A DNA stretch of 64,000 nucleotides from JAJFHI01 sp050633705 (GCA_050633705.1 JBOEGZ010000001.1:466876-530875), one strand, 5' to 3'; shown: positions 34,959 through 45,783, numbered from the stretch's first letter. Numbers and translations: made by a program. The notes: generated by a model from the letters alone, not told the origin.

Positions 34959-36176
34959 ATGCGTGCATTGCCATTGGCAAAGCTCTCACCACGTCCAATG
35001 ATTGGTATGATCGCTGAGGTTGGTATTGCCCTAGCCTGTGTGTTGGCGACATTTGCAATCTTGTTTGAATTTTGCACGCAAGCCGCGGCGCAACGCCCAG
35101 TGCCGTCGGTGACGATTGCCCAACCCGCCGCCAAGCAAATTGTCCAATGGGATGAATTTGCAGGTCGCTTCGAAGCCATAAAAAATGTGGAAGTGCGCCC
35201 GCGCGTTTCCGGGTTTATTGACAAGGTTCATTTCAAAGACGGTCAAATTGTTAAAACGGGAGATCCATTATTCACGATTGACCCACGACCTTTTGAAATC
35301 GCGGTTGCAACTGCTGAAGCTGAAATTGCACGCGCAAATGCCGACGTAAAGCTGCAAGAAAACGAAGTTGAACGTGCGCGCCCGCTGTTAAAATCCCGCG
35401 CTGTATCCGTGCGCGACTTTGAACAACGCCGCGCCAAACTTGGAATCGCAAAAGCAGCTCTTCAGTCTGCCAAATCCAAAGTCAGATCTGCAAAATTAGA
35501 TCTGGAGTGGACAACTGTTCGAGCCCCTATCGATGGACGAATTTCAGACAAGAAAGTAGACCAAGGCGCCCTCGTTACAGGTGGCGCTATGAATACGACC
35601 TTGCTGACAACAATCGTCTCCATCAATCCAATTCACTTCATCTTTGAAGGGTCAGAGTCTGATTATTTGCGTTACCTGCGTGCATCTGCTGAAGGCTCAC
35701 GCCCCTCCTCGCGCGATACCAGCAACCCGGTTCGCATTAAACTGGCCGACGAGACGGAATGGAAACGCACAGGCAAGATGGACTTTGTCGACAATCGGCT
35801 TGATCCACGCACCGGGACAATCAGAGGGCGCGCCCTTGTCGAAAACAATGACCGATTGCTCACCCCAGGCTTATTCGGTCGATTGCAATTGTTCGGCGGA
35901 AAAATCGATGCCTTGCTCGTTCCTGACGCTGCAATCGTATCCGACCAAACCAAGAAGATTGTCATGACCGTCAACAAGGACAACATCGTTGTCCCCAAGC
36001 CAGTAGAACTCGGTGATATTGCTTTTGGTCTGCGCATTATCAAATCAGGTTTGCAAAAGACCGACCAGGTCATCATCAAAGGCATAGCCAACCCATTTGT
36101 GCGACCCGGTGTGAAAGTGAAACCGGATGCAGGCACCATTGCATTGGTCAAGCCAGACAATAAGAAAAGCAACTGA
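34959..36176 (+). CDS. RND efflux periplasmic adaptor subunit (AcrA/MexE-like)
   Basis: A 405-residue membrane-fusion protein that links an inner-membrane RND pump to an outer-membrane channel. It has an N-terminal membrane segment (about 14-40), then the split lipoyl domain (VRPRVSGFIDKVHFKDGQIVKTGDPLFTIDPRPFE and the later VRAPIDGRISDKKVDQGALV), a helical hairpin between them (about 105-165), a beta-barrel domain with LDPRTGTIRGRA, and a membrane-proximal domain ending in PFVRPGVKVKP. I place the start at the ATG at 34959 because AAGGAG stands seven bases ahead; the frame is open from an ATG at 34857 without such a site. The pump gene follows 138 bases downstream. No outer-membrane factor or regulator gene is adjacent. 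Confidence 0.92.
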   Translation: MRALPLAKLSPRPMIGMIAEVGIALACVLATFAILFEFCTQAAAQRPVPSVTIAQPAAKQIVQWDEFAGRFEAIKNVEVRPRVSGFIDKVHFKDGQIVKTGDPLFTIDPRPFEIAVATAEAEIARANADVKLQENEVERARPLLKSRAVSVRDFEQRRAKLGIAKAALQSAKSKVRSAKLDLEWTTVRAPIDGRISDKKVDQGALVTGGAMNTTLLTTIVSINPIHFIFEGSESDYLRYLRASAEGSRPSSRDTSNPVRIKLADETEWKRTGKMDFVDNRLDPRTGTIRGRALVENNDRLLTPGLFGRLQLFGGKIDALLVPDAAIVSDQTKKIVMTVNKDNIVVPKPVELGDIAFGLRIIKSGLQKTDQVIIKGIANPFVRPGVKVKPDAGTIALVKPDNKKSN

Positions 36177-36314
36177 GCTAAAAGCCAGATGATATGCGCC
36201 ACACACTGCTGACAAACCACGACACGCCACAACACTTTAACGCCATTCATTGAGCATCAACGTGAAACACAAAACATTTGTAAAACCCGTGACAAGTGTT
36301 GAGAAAGCCCGGAC

Positions 36315-39300
36315 ATGACCCTCTCGCGTTACTTTATCGATCGCCCCATTTTCGCATCTGTTATGGCAATTATCATAACAATTTTGGGTGGCATTTCATT
36401 GGTCTCAATGCCGGTTGCCGAATACCCAGAAATCGCACCACCAACGGTTAACATTCGCGCAACCTATCCCGGCGCCTCAGCCAAAGTTATTGCAGAAACC
36501 GTCGCAACACCGATTGAGCAACAAGTCAACGGCGTCGACAACATGCTGTACATTGTTTCCCAATCAACTGGCGACGGCGGCTTATCAATCAATGTCGTGT
36601 TCAAGCCAGGAACCGATATTGATAAAGCTCAAGTGCTCGTGCAAAACAGGGTCGCTGTCGCCCAACCGCGCCTGCCCGAAGACGTGCGACGACTAGGTGT
36701 CTCAGTTAACAAAGCGTCTCCTGACTTGATGATGGTCGTACACATGACCTCGCCTGATGGTTCGCGCGATCAACAATACATTTCCAATTACGCCTCTCTC
36801 TATGTGAAAGACGTCCTTTCCCGCATTGAAGGCGTTGGCAATGTCCGCATTTTTGGTGCGCGCGACTACGCCATGCGCGTTTGGTTGGACCCCGATAAAA
36901 CAGCGGCTCGAAACCTGACGGCGCGCGATGTGATCACGGCGCTTCGATCAGCCAACTTGCAAGTAGCTGCCGGCTCCATCAACCAAGCCCCTGCCGCTTC
37001 CGACGGGGCCTTTACACTCGCCGTTCAAACACTGGGCCGTCTTTCGTCTCCCGATCAGTTCGAAGATATCGTCGTCCGCGCTGATGAAAACGGCGCCATT
37101 GTGCGTTTGAAAGACATCGCACGGGTCGAGCTTGGCTCTCAGGATTACACAATCAACGCCTACCTCGACAACAAGAACGCAACTGCAATCGTGATGTATC
37201 AGCAGCCTGGCTCAAACGCCTTACAGGCAGCAGCAAACATCAAAGAGCAGATGGTCGACCTGGCCAAGGACTTTCCACCAGGTGTGGGTTATTCGATTGT
37301 TTATAACCCGACAGAGTTTATTCAAGAGTCCGTCAATGCGGTGATTATGACCGTGTTTGAAGCCGTCTTGCTCGTTGTCATCGTCGTTATCTTATTCCTT
37401 CAAACTTGGCGCGCGGCCATAATTCCAATTGTCGCCATACCAGTGTCATTGATCGGAAGCTTTGCCTTGATGAGCGCCGTTGGCATTTCATTCAACACTC
37501 TGTCGTTGTTTGGATTCGTGCTCGCGATTGGTATCGTCGTCGATGACGCGATTGTCGTTGTTGAAAATGTTGAACGTTACCTAGCAGAAGGCAAGTCCCC
37601 CCTTGAGGCTGCCTATCAAACAATGGACGAAGTTGGTGGCGCCCTGATCGCAATGTCTTTGGTGCTGGTTGCCGTATTTTTACCAACCGCATTTATTTCC
37701 GGGCTGCAAGGGACCTTCTACAAACAGTTTGCCATCACGGTTGCCGGATCGACCATGATCTCTTTGTTTGTATCGCTAACACTCTCACCAGCTCTCGCGG
37801 CACTTTTGCTCAAACCCCACAGCAAAGAGAAACCGCGCGGCGTTATCGCATTCCTCACCGCCCCCATGCGTTGGTTCTTTGCAGGATTTAACTGGGTGTT
37901 TGAGCGAATGTCGCGAGGGTATGGGGCGTTAACGGCTGGCCTCATTCGGATCAGCGCGATTTTGGTCCTGCTTTATGGCGGCTTGCTCTATCTCACTTAT
38001 GATAAGTTGCAATCCACACCCACCGGCCTTATTCCGCAATTGGATCGCACCTATTTGATTGCAGCCTTCCAACTGCCCCCAGGTTCAACGCTCGATCGAA
38101 CAGATGCTGTCATTCGCAAAGCCTCTGAAATCATGTTGACACGACCGGGTGTCCGACATGCCGTAGCTTTTGTTGGATTTGACGGCGCAACATTCACCAA
38201 TGCGCCCAATTCCGGCGTGGTCTTTATTCGCCTGACAGATTTCAAGGAGCGCATTCCACAGGGATTAACGGCAGAAAAAGTTTTGGCCGACTTACGCGGA
38301 CAAATGTATGCCAAGATGGGCGATGCCTTCGTGTTCGTGTTAAACCCGCCGTCGGTTCCAGGCATCGGCACGGGCGGAGGCCTAAAGGGCTATGTCCAAG
38401 ATAAATCCGGGCGCGGGTTGCGCGCCATGGAAGGCGCAGCATGGGCCGTTGCAGGCACGGCCGGACAAACGCCGGGCTTCACGCAGGCCTTCACTTTATT
38501 CAACACACGAACACCTGAGATTTATGCCGATATTGACCGCACGAAAGCGGAGAAACTCGGTGTCCCCATCACCAATGTTTTCGACACGCTGTCGATTTAC
38601 ATGGGGTCAGCATTCGTCAATGACTTTAATATCTTGGGTCGCACTTATCGCGTGACGGCACAGGCCGACAACCCATTTCGCTTAAAACTGCGAGACGTCG
38701 AACGATTGCGCACCCGCAATGTTGATGGCGACATGGTGCCCATTGGCTCAGTGGCCAATTTTACGAATACGACAGGTGCTTATCGCGTCCCACGCTATAA
38801 TCTCTATCCTGCCGCTGAGGTACAAGTTGGTCTCCAACGCGGGTTTTCATCCGGACAAGGCATTGCCGCCATCGAGGGCATTGCAGCAAAAGCCTTGCCA
38901 CCAGGCTTTGGCTTCGAGTGGACCGAAATAGCTCTGCAAGAAAAACTCGCGGGCAACACGGCAGCTCTGGCGTTCGGGCTTGCGGTTTTATTCGTCTTCC
39001 TATTACTCGCAGCACTTTATGAAAGCTGGATGTTGCCAGTGGCCGTTATCTTGATTGTCCCGATGTGCATTCTAACAGCCATGATCGGTGTCACATCAAG
39101 CGGCTTGGACCGCAATATCTTAGTTGAAATTGGGCTTGTTGTCTTGGTCGCGTTGGCCGCGAAAAATGCCATCCTCATTGTCGAGTTTGCCAAACAGGCA
39201 GAAGAACGTGGTGCAACGCGCAGGGAGGCTGCAATCGAAGCAGCGCGCACACGCCTGCGTCCAATTTTGATGACGTCACTGGCGTTTATCCTAGGTGTTG

Positions 39301-39509
39301 TTCCGCTCGCACTTGCAACAGGCGCGGGTTCAGAAATGCGCCAATCGCTCGGTATTTCCGTGTTCTCGGGAATGGTTGGCGTCACACTGTTTGGCTTGTT
39401 GCTAACGCCGACATTCTATGTGCTGTGTCGTAAGTTCGGAAAACTCAAAGGTGTCGACACAGCGGTTGGTGATGGAAAAAACGCCTCTCAAGCAGTCCCG
39501 GCTGAGTAA
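36315..39509 (+). CDS. RND multidrug efflux transporter (AcrB/MexF-like)
   Basis: A 1064-residue inner-membrane transporter of the HAE1 family that exports drugs and other amphiphiles using the proton gradient. It has twelve transmembrane segments in two halves, each with a large periplasmic loop. The N-terminus is typical (SRYFIDRPIFASVMAIIITI, then PVAEYPEIAPPTV). The proton-relay aspartates are Asp410-Asp411 in GIVVDDAIVVVENVER, and the partner lysine lies in VALAAKNAILIVEFAKQ in the second half. It follows the adaptor gene and should be cotranscribed with it. The layout is closest to MexF/BepE-type pumps, which borrow an outer-membrane channel encoded elsewhere when none is in the operon. 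Confidence 0.95.
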   Translation: MTLSRYFIDRPIFASVMAIIITILGGISLVSMPVAEYPEIAPPTVNIRATYPGASAKVIAETVATPIEQQVNGVDNMLYIVSQSTGDGGLSINVVFKPGTDIDKAQVLVQNRVAVAQPRLPEDVRRLGVSVNKASPDLMMVVHMTSPDGSRDQQYISNYASLYVKDVLSRIEGVGNVRIFGARDYAMRVWLDPDKTAARNLTARDVITALRSANLQVAAGSINQAPAASDGAFTLAVQTLGRLSSPDQFEDIVVRADENGAIVRLKDIARVELGSQDYTINAYLDNKNATAIVMYQQPGSNALQAAANIKEQMVDLAKDFPPGVGYSIVYNPTEFIQESVNAVIMTVFEAVLLVVIVVILFLQTWRAAIIPIVAIPVSLIGSFALMSAVGISFNTLSLFGFVLAIGIVVDDAIVVVENVERYLAEGKSPLEAAYQTMDEVGGALIAMSLVLVAVFLPTAFISGLQGTFYKQFAITVAGSTMISLFVSLTLSPALAALLLKPHSKEKPRGVIAFLTAPMRWFFAGFNWVFERMSRGYGALTAGLIRISAILVLLYGGLLYLTYDKLQSTPTGLIPQLDRTYLIAAFQLPPGSTLDRTDAVIRKASEIMLTRPGVRHAVAFVGFDGATFTNAPNSGVVFIRLTDFKERIPQGLTAEKVLADLRGQMYAKMGDAFVFVLNPPSVPGIGTGGGLKGYVQDKSGRGLRAMEGAAWAVAGTAGQTPGFTQAFTLFNTRTPEIYADIDRTKAEKLGVPITNVFDTLSIYMGSAFVNDFNILGRTYRVTAQADNPFRLKLRDVERLRTRNVDGDMVPIGSVANFTNTTGAYRVPRYNLYPAAEVQVGLQRGFSSGQGIAAIEGIAAKALPPGFGFEWTEIALQEKLAGNTAALAFGLAVLFVFLLLAALYESWMLPVAVILIVPMCILTAMIGVTSSGLDRNILVEIGLVVLVALAAKNAILIVEFAKQAEERGATRREAAIEAARTRLRPILMTSLAFILGVVPLALATGAGSEMRQSLGISVFSGMVGVTLFGLLLTPTFYVLCRKFGKLKGVDTAVGDGKNASQAVPAE

Positions 39510-39553
39510 ACTGACTGGCTAAAGGCGTGCATGTTTCAAAAGGCCCATCACTG

Positions 39554-40438
39554 ATGACCACCCCAAATGCGTCTGGCGATCATACGAGACTGGCCATCGG
39601 ATTAATGATGGCTGGGATGTTGATCATTCCGATCGGCGACACCTTTACAAAACTCGCTTCTGAGACCACCACCTATTCCAGTGGTATGTTGGCCTGGTCG
39701 CGTTTTGTCATTGGTGCGATCCTTGCTCTTCCAATCGCGGTGGTGTTTACCAACTTGCGCGCCCTAACCCGCCAGTTTTGGATGGCTCAACTCGTCAGAG
39801 GCGCTTTGCTGTCCGGGACAATTTTTTGCATCATTACTGGCGTGCAACTCGTGCCGATGGCGGACGCTTATGGTGCATTTTTTGTCGGTCCCGTTGTTGC
39901 AACGCTTCTTGCCCGCTGGGTTTTAGGCGAAGCCGTTCACGTCAGCGAATGGTGGGGCATTGCGATTGGCTTGCTCGGCGTCGTGCTTGTCGTCAAGCCA
40001 AATGCGTCGATGGCACCCGGCCACATTTGGGCTCTGGCAGGAGGTTGTTTTTACGGTGCCTATCTTACCGCCACACGTTGGGCAAAAGCGGTTGGCCCGC
40101 CTATGGCCCAACTGGCAGGCCAGCTTTGCATCGGCGCCATTTTACTGACACCTTTGGCGATCGGTGATTTGACATCGCTAAGCCTTCAAGCTCCTGGTCT
40201 TCTATTGGGTTCGGGTGTCGCGTCGGCCTCAGCCAATCTCTTGGCCATTGCCGCTTTCGGTTTGGCGCGGGCGGCAAGCCTGGCACCGCTGGTTTACTGC
40301 CAATTGATTTCTGCAACAGCGGCGGGTTGGTTTGTCTTTGGCGACTTTCCAGACAACATCTCAGCACTGGGTTTGATCGTGGTCGCCGCGGCAGGCTTTG
40401 GCCCCAGGTTCATGCGTGGCCGATCATCCATGCCCTAA
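39554..40438 (+). CDS. EamA-family drug/metabolite exporter
   Basis: A 294-residue protein with about ten hydrophobic segments arranged as two EamA halves, the drug/metabolite transporter fold. The first half contains AWSRFVIGAILALPIAVVF and VPMADAYGAFFVGPVVATLLARWVLGE, the latter typical of the RhaT/YdcZ-like group; the second half repeats it with ASLAPLVYCQLISATAAGWFVFGD. The substrate is unknown. The ATG at 39554 is chosen with AAAGG about ten bases upstream; an in-frame GTG at 39527 is less likely. It lies 44 bases after the RND pump gene and may belong to the same transcript. Confidence 0.88.
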   Translation: MTTPNASGDHTRLAIGLMMAGMLIIPIGDTFTKLASETTTYSSGMLAWSRFVIGAILALPIAVVFTNLRALTRQFWMAQLVRGALLSGTIFCIITGVQLVPMADAYGAFFVGPVVATLLARWVLGEAVHVSEWWGIAIGLLGVVLVVKPNASMAPGHIWALAGGCFYGAYLTATRWAKAVGPPMAQLAGQLCIGAILLTPLAIGDLTSLSLQAPGLLLGSGVASASANLLAIAAFGLARAASLAPLVYCQLISATAAGWFVFGDFPDNISALGLIVVAAAGFGPRFMRGRSSMP

Positions 40439-40532
40439 CAAGGTCGTAACAAGCGAAACTCAAACAAACGATACCAATGTTCCATTATCGAAAAGCTGTT
40501 CTCAGACAATTCAGCATTGACATGCAGGGCAC

Positions 40533-40566
40533 AAAAAACGCCCCGAAACTTTTTTATTTCGGGGCG
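40533..40566 (-). terminator. Rho-independent terminator after the glycine-rich protein gene
   Basis: On the minus strand a perfect 9-bp G/C-rich stem (CGCCCCGAA with TTCGGGGCG) and a ten-base A-rich loop are followed directly by TTTTTT. It lies about 110 bases beyond the stop of the 98-residue gene. The plus-strand copy also has a T-run in its loop but not after the stem, so it acts mainly on minus-strand transcripts. Confidence 0.85.
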
Positions 40567-40678
40567 CGCGCCAGACTACTAGCACGAACAAGCCAGCAAG
40601 CTTTTGACGGTCATGTGTTGGAACGCATGACGGGTATGCACATTGGTGAACACACCGTCGCTTTCAAACTTAAACCGC

Positions 40679-40975
40679 CTATTTGTTCATCATGGACTTG
40701 ATGAGGCCGAAGACCAATGTGCCGACACCGCCACCGCCAAGGCCAGAAACGAGATTGCCAACAATCGAACCAATGTCACCAGTACCAACAAGGCCGCCAA
40801 TGATTGGACCGAGGGTTGGACCGAAGAAATATGACGCCGCTGCACCGGCGATTGCGCCAACAATACTGTTAGACCCAGCGCCAGGATTGGCGCCACCCAT
40901 TAGTTTGCCAAGAATATTGCCACCAGCAATGCCGCCAGCACCGCCAGCGATTAGTGGAAGAAGTTGTTCAAGCAT
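40679..40975 (-). CDS. Small glycine-rich hydrophobic protein
   Basis: A 98-residue protein made almost entirely of Gly, Ala, Ile, Leu and small polar residues, with glycine-zipper patterns (LIAGGAGGIAGGNILGKLMGG near the N-terminus and GPIIGGLVGTGDIG later). Two or three hydrophobic stretches could insert in a membrane. The last residues are IKSMMNK. It has a strong terminator of its own, which supports a real, probably well-expressed gene. I recognise no characterised family. Glycine-zipper proteins can form oligomeric membrane assemblies, but that is only an analogy. Confidence 0.7.
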   Translation of the reverse strand: MLEQLLPLIAGGAGGIAGGNILGKLMGGANPGAGSNSIVGAIAGAAASYFFGPTLGPIIGGLVGTGDIGSIVGNLVSGLGGGGVGTLVFGLIKSMMNK

Positions 40976-41334
40976 GGTCCGTCCCCTGTTGCTCCGATTT
41001 TGTAACTACGTTTCAGACGCAGTCTGCTTTTTTGCCCTTCCGCAATAACAGGATTGTGCAGCACTTGCACCTTCAACAAAGCTACAATTGGTGAAAAACT
41101 AGGCAGTTTTCTGTTTTTAGGGCAATTTTGCCATCTTGGCCGCCTTCCGGGGTGGATTATTGCAACGCAAAATCGAATCGTTGACGGCATATATCAAAAG
41201 ATATTTAAGCGCCACACGTTTGGTACCAGGCCACCATCCACACGCATTTTGCCCACCTGATCCCAGCGCGCGACAACACCCGACCACCTCGCTATAAGAC
41301 TGCCACGAACCTCCAACGACAGGCCGATGACCCT
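40976..41334. other. Divergent intergenic gap before purL
   Basis: About 360 bases between two divergent genes. It should contain both promoters. I see no conserved leader, riboswitch or RNA gene. The usual partners purS and purQ are not here. Confidence 0.45.
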
Positions 41335-43560
<2,226 letters not shown>

Positions 43561-43565
43561 GTAGA

Positions 43566-44426
43566 ATGACAACACAACAGCTGAAGCCTTTTGCTTTTGT
43601 TTTGATGCCTTTTGATAAAAACTTTGATGACATCTACAATCTAGGTATCAAGGCAGTTGCGCTGGATCTGGGTATTATCGCAGAACGTGTCGATGAGCAG
43701 AACTTTTCAGAACGTATACTGGAACGAATTTACAGACAAATCCATGCAGCCGATATTGTCATCGCTGACATGACCGGGAAAAATTCGAATGTGTTTTACG
43801 AAGTTGGCTACGCTCACGCTTTAGACAAGAAATGTACCCTGCTGACTCAAAAAACTGACGATATTCCTTTTGATCTCAAACATCATCGCCATCTAATCTA
43901 TGATGGGTCAATTCAGAAACTGAAAGAACAACTAAAACCAGAACTGTCTTGGCTTCTTCAAGAAATAGAAAAAAAACGCACTAGTATATTTACTGTTGAA
44001 CTAAAAGAGATTGTTGCAGATTTGGAGCACGATTCCTGGAGGACCTTTGCCGAGGTTGAAATAAAACTCGACATTCACAATAGGTCTGTGCGCAAGAGCC
44101 CTGAGATTGAAGCAATATACTTTTACACTAGTAACCCATGGGAGTTTAGCATCAACGCCACGGACTGTGCTTCGACTGAAGCTCCATTCAATGGGAGCAC
44201 GGGACTAAAGCATTTTATCAAAAGCCCCGTAAATAGACTTTCACCGGGAGCATGGGCGCAGCTCCAGCTTAAGGGCAAAAAAGAAGTCTGGAACGATTTC
44301 ACAGGAGCGGAAAAAAAGAACGACTATCGTCTAAAAGGTATTGCAAAGTTGGAAATCGTAACATCCGAAGGTAGTTTTAGCGAAGAATTACATCTAGATA
44401 CGATTGCAAATGACATTCCTTTTTAG
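43566..44426 (+). CDS. Nucleoside-deoxyribosyltransferase/TIR-like fold protein with beta-rich C-terminal domain
   Basis: A 286-residue protein in two parts. Residues 8-135 have the fold shared by nucleoside 2-deoxyribosyltransferases and TIR-like proteins: FVLMPFDKNFDDIY, then ADIVIADMTGKNSNVFYEVG with Asp68 and Glu79 at the usual catalytic positions, AHALDKKCTLLTQ and IPFDLKHHRHL. Residues 145-286 look beta-rich and match nothing I know. The gene is clearly richer in A and T than purL, which ends five bases upstream, and it lies at the left edge of a repeat-rich segment, so I infer recent arrival. Related domains occur as nucleotide-cleaving effectors in defence systems, but no partner gene is visible here and activity is unproved. 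Confidence 0.7.
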   Translation: MTTQQLKPFAFVLMPFDKNFDDIYNLGIKAVALDLGIIAERVDEQNFSERILERIYRQIHAADIVIADMTGKNSNVFYEVGYAHALDKKCTLLTQKTDDIPFDLKHHRHLIYDGSIQKLKEQLKPELSWLLQEIEKKRTSIFTVELKEIVADLEHDSWRTFAEVEIKLDIHNRSVRKSPEIEAIYFYTSNPWEFSINATDCASTEAPFNGSTGLKHFIKSPVNRLSPGAWAQLQLKGKKEVWNDFTGAEKKNDYRLKGIAKLEIVTSEGSFSEELHLDTIANDIPF

Positions 44427-44515
44427 CCAAAGACAATGTGTTACCTTAAAATTTTCTCCTCAGCCAGTCCAAGGCCGTATTTTGATCTTCAATCTTAGAG
44501 CGCCGAATCATTTTT

Positions 44516-44550
44516 AAATGGATCGTCGGACTAGATCCGACGATGACACG
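44516..44550 (-). repeat. REP-like hairpin repeat, B-type, copy B1
   Basis: An imperfect palindrome read on the minus strand as GTCATC - stem GTCGGA - loop TCTAG - stem TCCGAC - GATCCAT. It belongs to the same family as the units at 44646, 44791, 45247, 45606 and 45749, which share the flanks GTCATC and CCAT. Confidence 0.8.
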
Positions 44551-44645
44551 ACCGGTGTTTGTGTTGGTGGCTTTCCGAACTCTTGTGAATTTCAGAGGAG
44601 CAAGACCGCTACTGGGGCACACTTACGCCAACCCCACCCACAGGT

Positions 44646-44676
44646 GTCATCCTCGGGCTTGTCCCGAGGACCCATC
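44646..44676 (+). repeat. REP-like hairpin repeat, A-type, copy A1
   Basis: GTCATC - CTCGGG - loop CTTGT - CCCGAG - GACCCATC. The stem is eight base pairs counting the TC/GA pairs next to it. Identical copies are at 45606-45636 (same strand) and 45247-45277 (opposite strand, one base different). Confidence 0.85.
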
Positions 44677-44790
44677 GCACCACACACTCTCAGAGATTAG
44701 GCTTTGACAAACAAACCCACCGCAATCACCACACACTTCACCCATGTTCGGCGAAATCCGTTGCTGATTGAAACCTTCGAACGCTTGGAG

Positions 44791-44825
44791 AAATGGATCG
44801 TCGGACTAAATCCGACGATGACACG
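44791..44825 (-). repeat. REP-like hairpin repeat, B-type, copy B2
   Basis: On the minus strand GTCATC - GTCGGA - loop TTTAG - TCCGAC - GATCCAT. It closes the left copy of the 208-bp direct repeat, facing the A-type unit at 44646. Confidence 0.85.
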
Positions 44826-44923
44826 AACGGTGGCCTAGCGATGCGGAGCAATTAAAACTTTTACGAAGACCCATTTTGCAGCAGACTCGATCCTTTCCGA
44901 ATGCCTCGGCAAGGTGCAGCACA

Positions 44924-45289
44924 TTGAAAACTTACTGGGTCTACATTCTCGCGAGCAAACCATACGGCACGCTCTATATCGGAGTGACGAACAATTTGCT
45001 GGAGCGTGTCGCCGAGCACCGGGACGGGACTGGGTCGAAGTTCACAAAGCGCTATGATGTGAAAACGCTCGTGCACTTTGAACCGTTCGGGGATGTCAAG
45101 ATTGCAATCCAGCGCGAGAAAACGTTAAAGCGATATTTGCGGAAATGGAAGATCCGTTTGATCGAACTAGACAATCCAAATTGGTGTGATTTGTATCCCG
45201 AGCTAAGAGCGCTGCCGGGAAACGCGGACGATGGACTTCGCCGAGGGATGGATCCTCGGGACAAGCCCGAGGATGACATTGATGTGTAA
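44924..45289 (+). CDS. GIY-YIG nuclease superfamily protein
   Basis: A 121-residue stand-alone GIY-YIG domain of the YhbQ/UvrC-like type. The core reads YWVYILASKPYGTLYIGVTNN, then RVAEHRDGTGSKFTKRY with the catalytic arginine region, and EKTLKRYLRKWKIRLIE. I place the start at a TTG (44924) with AAGGTG about eight bases ahead, which gives the family N-terminus; no ATG is available. The last 15 residues, including MDPRDKPEDD, are encoded by an A-type hairpin repeat (45247-45277) that runs into the gene and supplies its 3' end. The gene is enclosed by the two copies of a 208-bp direct repeat. It may take part in repeat mobility, but this is inference. Confidence 0.75.
   Translation: MKTYWVYILASKPYGTLYIGVTNNLLERVAEHRDGTGSKFTKRYDVKTLVHFEPFGDVKIAIQREKTLKRYLRKWKIRLIELDNPNWCDLYPELRALPGNADDGLRRGMDPRDKPEDDIDV
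45247..45277 (-). repeat. REP-like hairpin repeat, A-type, copy A3, inside the GIY-YIG gene
   Basis: On the minus strand GTCATC - CTCGGG - CTTGT - CCCGAG - GATCCATC. It overlaps the 3' end of the GIY-YIG gene and encodes part of its C-terminus. Confidence 0.85.
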
Positions 45290-45576
45290 CGTGATTATGT
45301 AACGAGGGCGGGAGTGATTCACGTGCTCGCTGATAGGAGCTCGCACGATCACACCCGGGGGTTTCACCTACAAAACTTTTCCCCGTTCATCTGCCTTGTG
45401 GCAGTCTTGACCGACCGCACATCACGAGGGCCGCTTCCGGAGGCGTTCTGAAAAGTGGGATGTGTGGACTGGTTTGCAGGTTGGTTGCCACGTCGGCGCC
45501 AGGCTGAACGTCGCGGCAAATGACACCCCGCAAGGGGAAGGAGCCTTAAGCCGAGGGAAATTTGGCTGTCGCGAAT
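45290..45576. other. Non-coding stretch between the GIY-YIG gene and the right repeat copy
   Basis: Open frames here are short and lack ribosome-binding sites. I see no gene. The sequence is more G/C-rich than the neighbouring NDT/TIR-like gene. Confidence 0.4.
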
Positions 45577-45605
45577 GCGCACTTATGCCAACCCCACCCT
45601 CTGGC

Positions 45606-45636
45606 GTCATCCTCGGGCTTGTCCCGAGGACCCATC
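45606..45636 (+). repeat. REP-like hairpin repeat, A-type, copy A2
   Basis: Identical to copy A1 at 44646-44676 across all 31 bases. Confidence 0.85.
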
Positions 45637-45748
45637 ACACCACACATTCAGAACTTAGATTTTCACAAACAAACCGACCGCAATCACCACACACTTCACC
45701 CATGTTCGGCGAAATCCGTTGCTGATTGAAACCTTCAAACACTTGCAC

Positions 45749-45783
45749 AAATGGATCGTCGGACTAAACCCGACGATGACACG
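45749..45783 (-). repeat. REP-like hairpin repeat, B-type, copy B3
   Basis: On the minus strand GTCATC - GTCGGG - loop TTTAG - TCCGAC - GATCCAT. One stem position has become a G-T wobble relative to copy B2. Confidence 0.8.

Larger units (their letters stand above)
44617..44825 (+). repeat. Left copy of a direct repeat of about 208 bp
   Basis: This segment and 45577-45783 are near-identical along their length. Both begin GCxCACTTAxGCCAACCCCACC, contain an A-type hairpin (44646-44676) in forward and a B-type hairpin (44791-44825) in reverse orientation, and share the stretch CCCATGTTCGGCGAAATCC between them. Differences are scattered single bases and one short insertion. The two copies enclose the GIY-YIG gene. 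Confidence 0.85.
45577..45783 (+). repeat. Right copy of the direct repeat of about 208 bp
   Basis: Near-identical to 44617-44825. It contains the A-type hairpin 45606-45636 and the B-type hairpin 45749-45783 in the same arrangement. The gap to the end of the porin gene (45901) is about 120 bases. Confidence 0.85.

Noticed and set aside
45364..45610. Minus-strand frames of 60-70 codons across the repeat-rich region
   Set aside because: They run through the REP-like repeat and lack ribosome-binding sites; such frames are common artefacts in repeats of this kind.
44516..45783. CRISPR array
   Set aside because: The repeats are few, are in both orientations, have unequal spacing of hundreds of bases and lie in a duplicated block. 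No cas genes are present.
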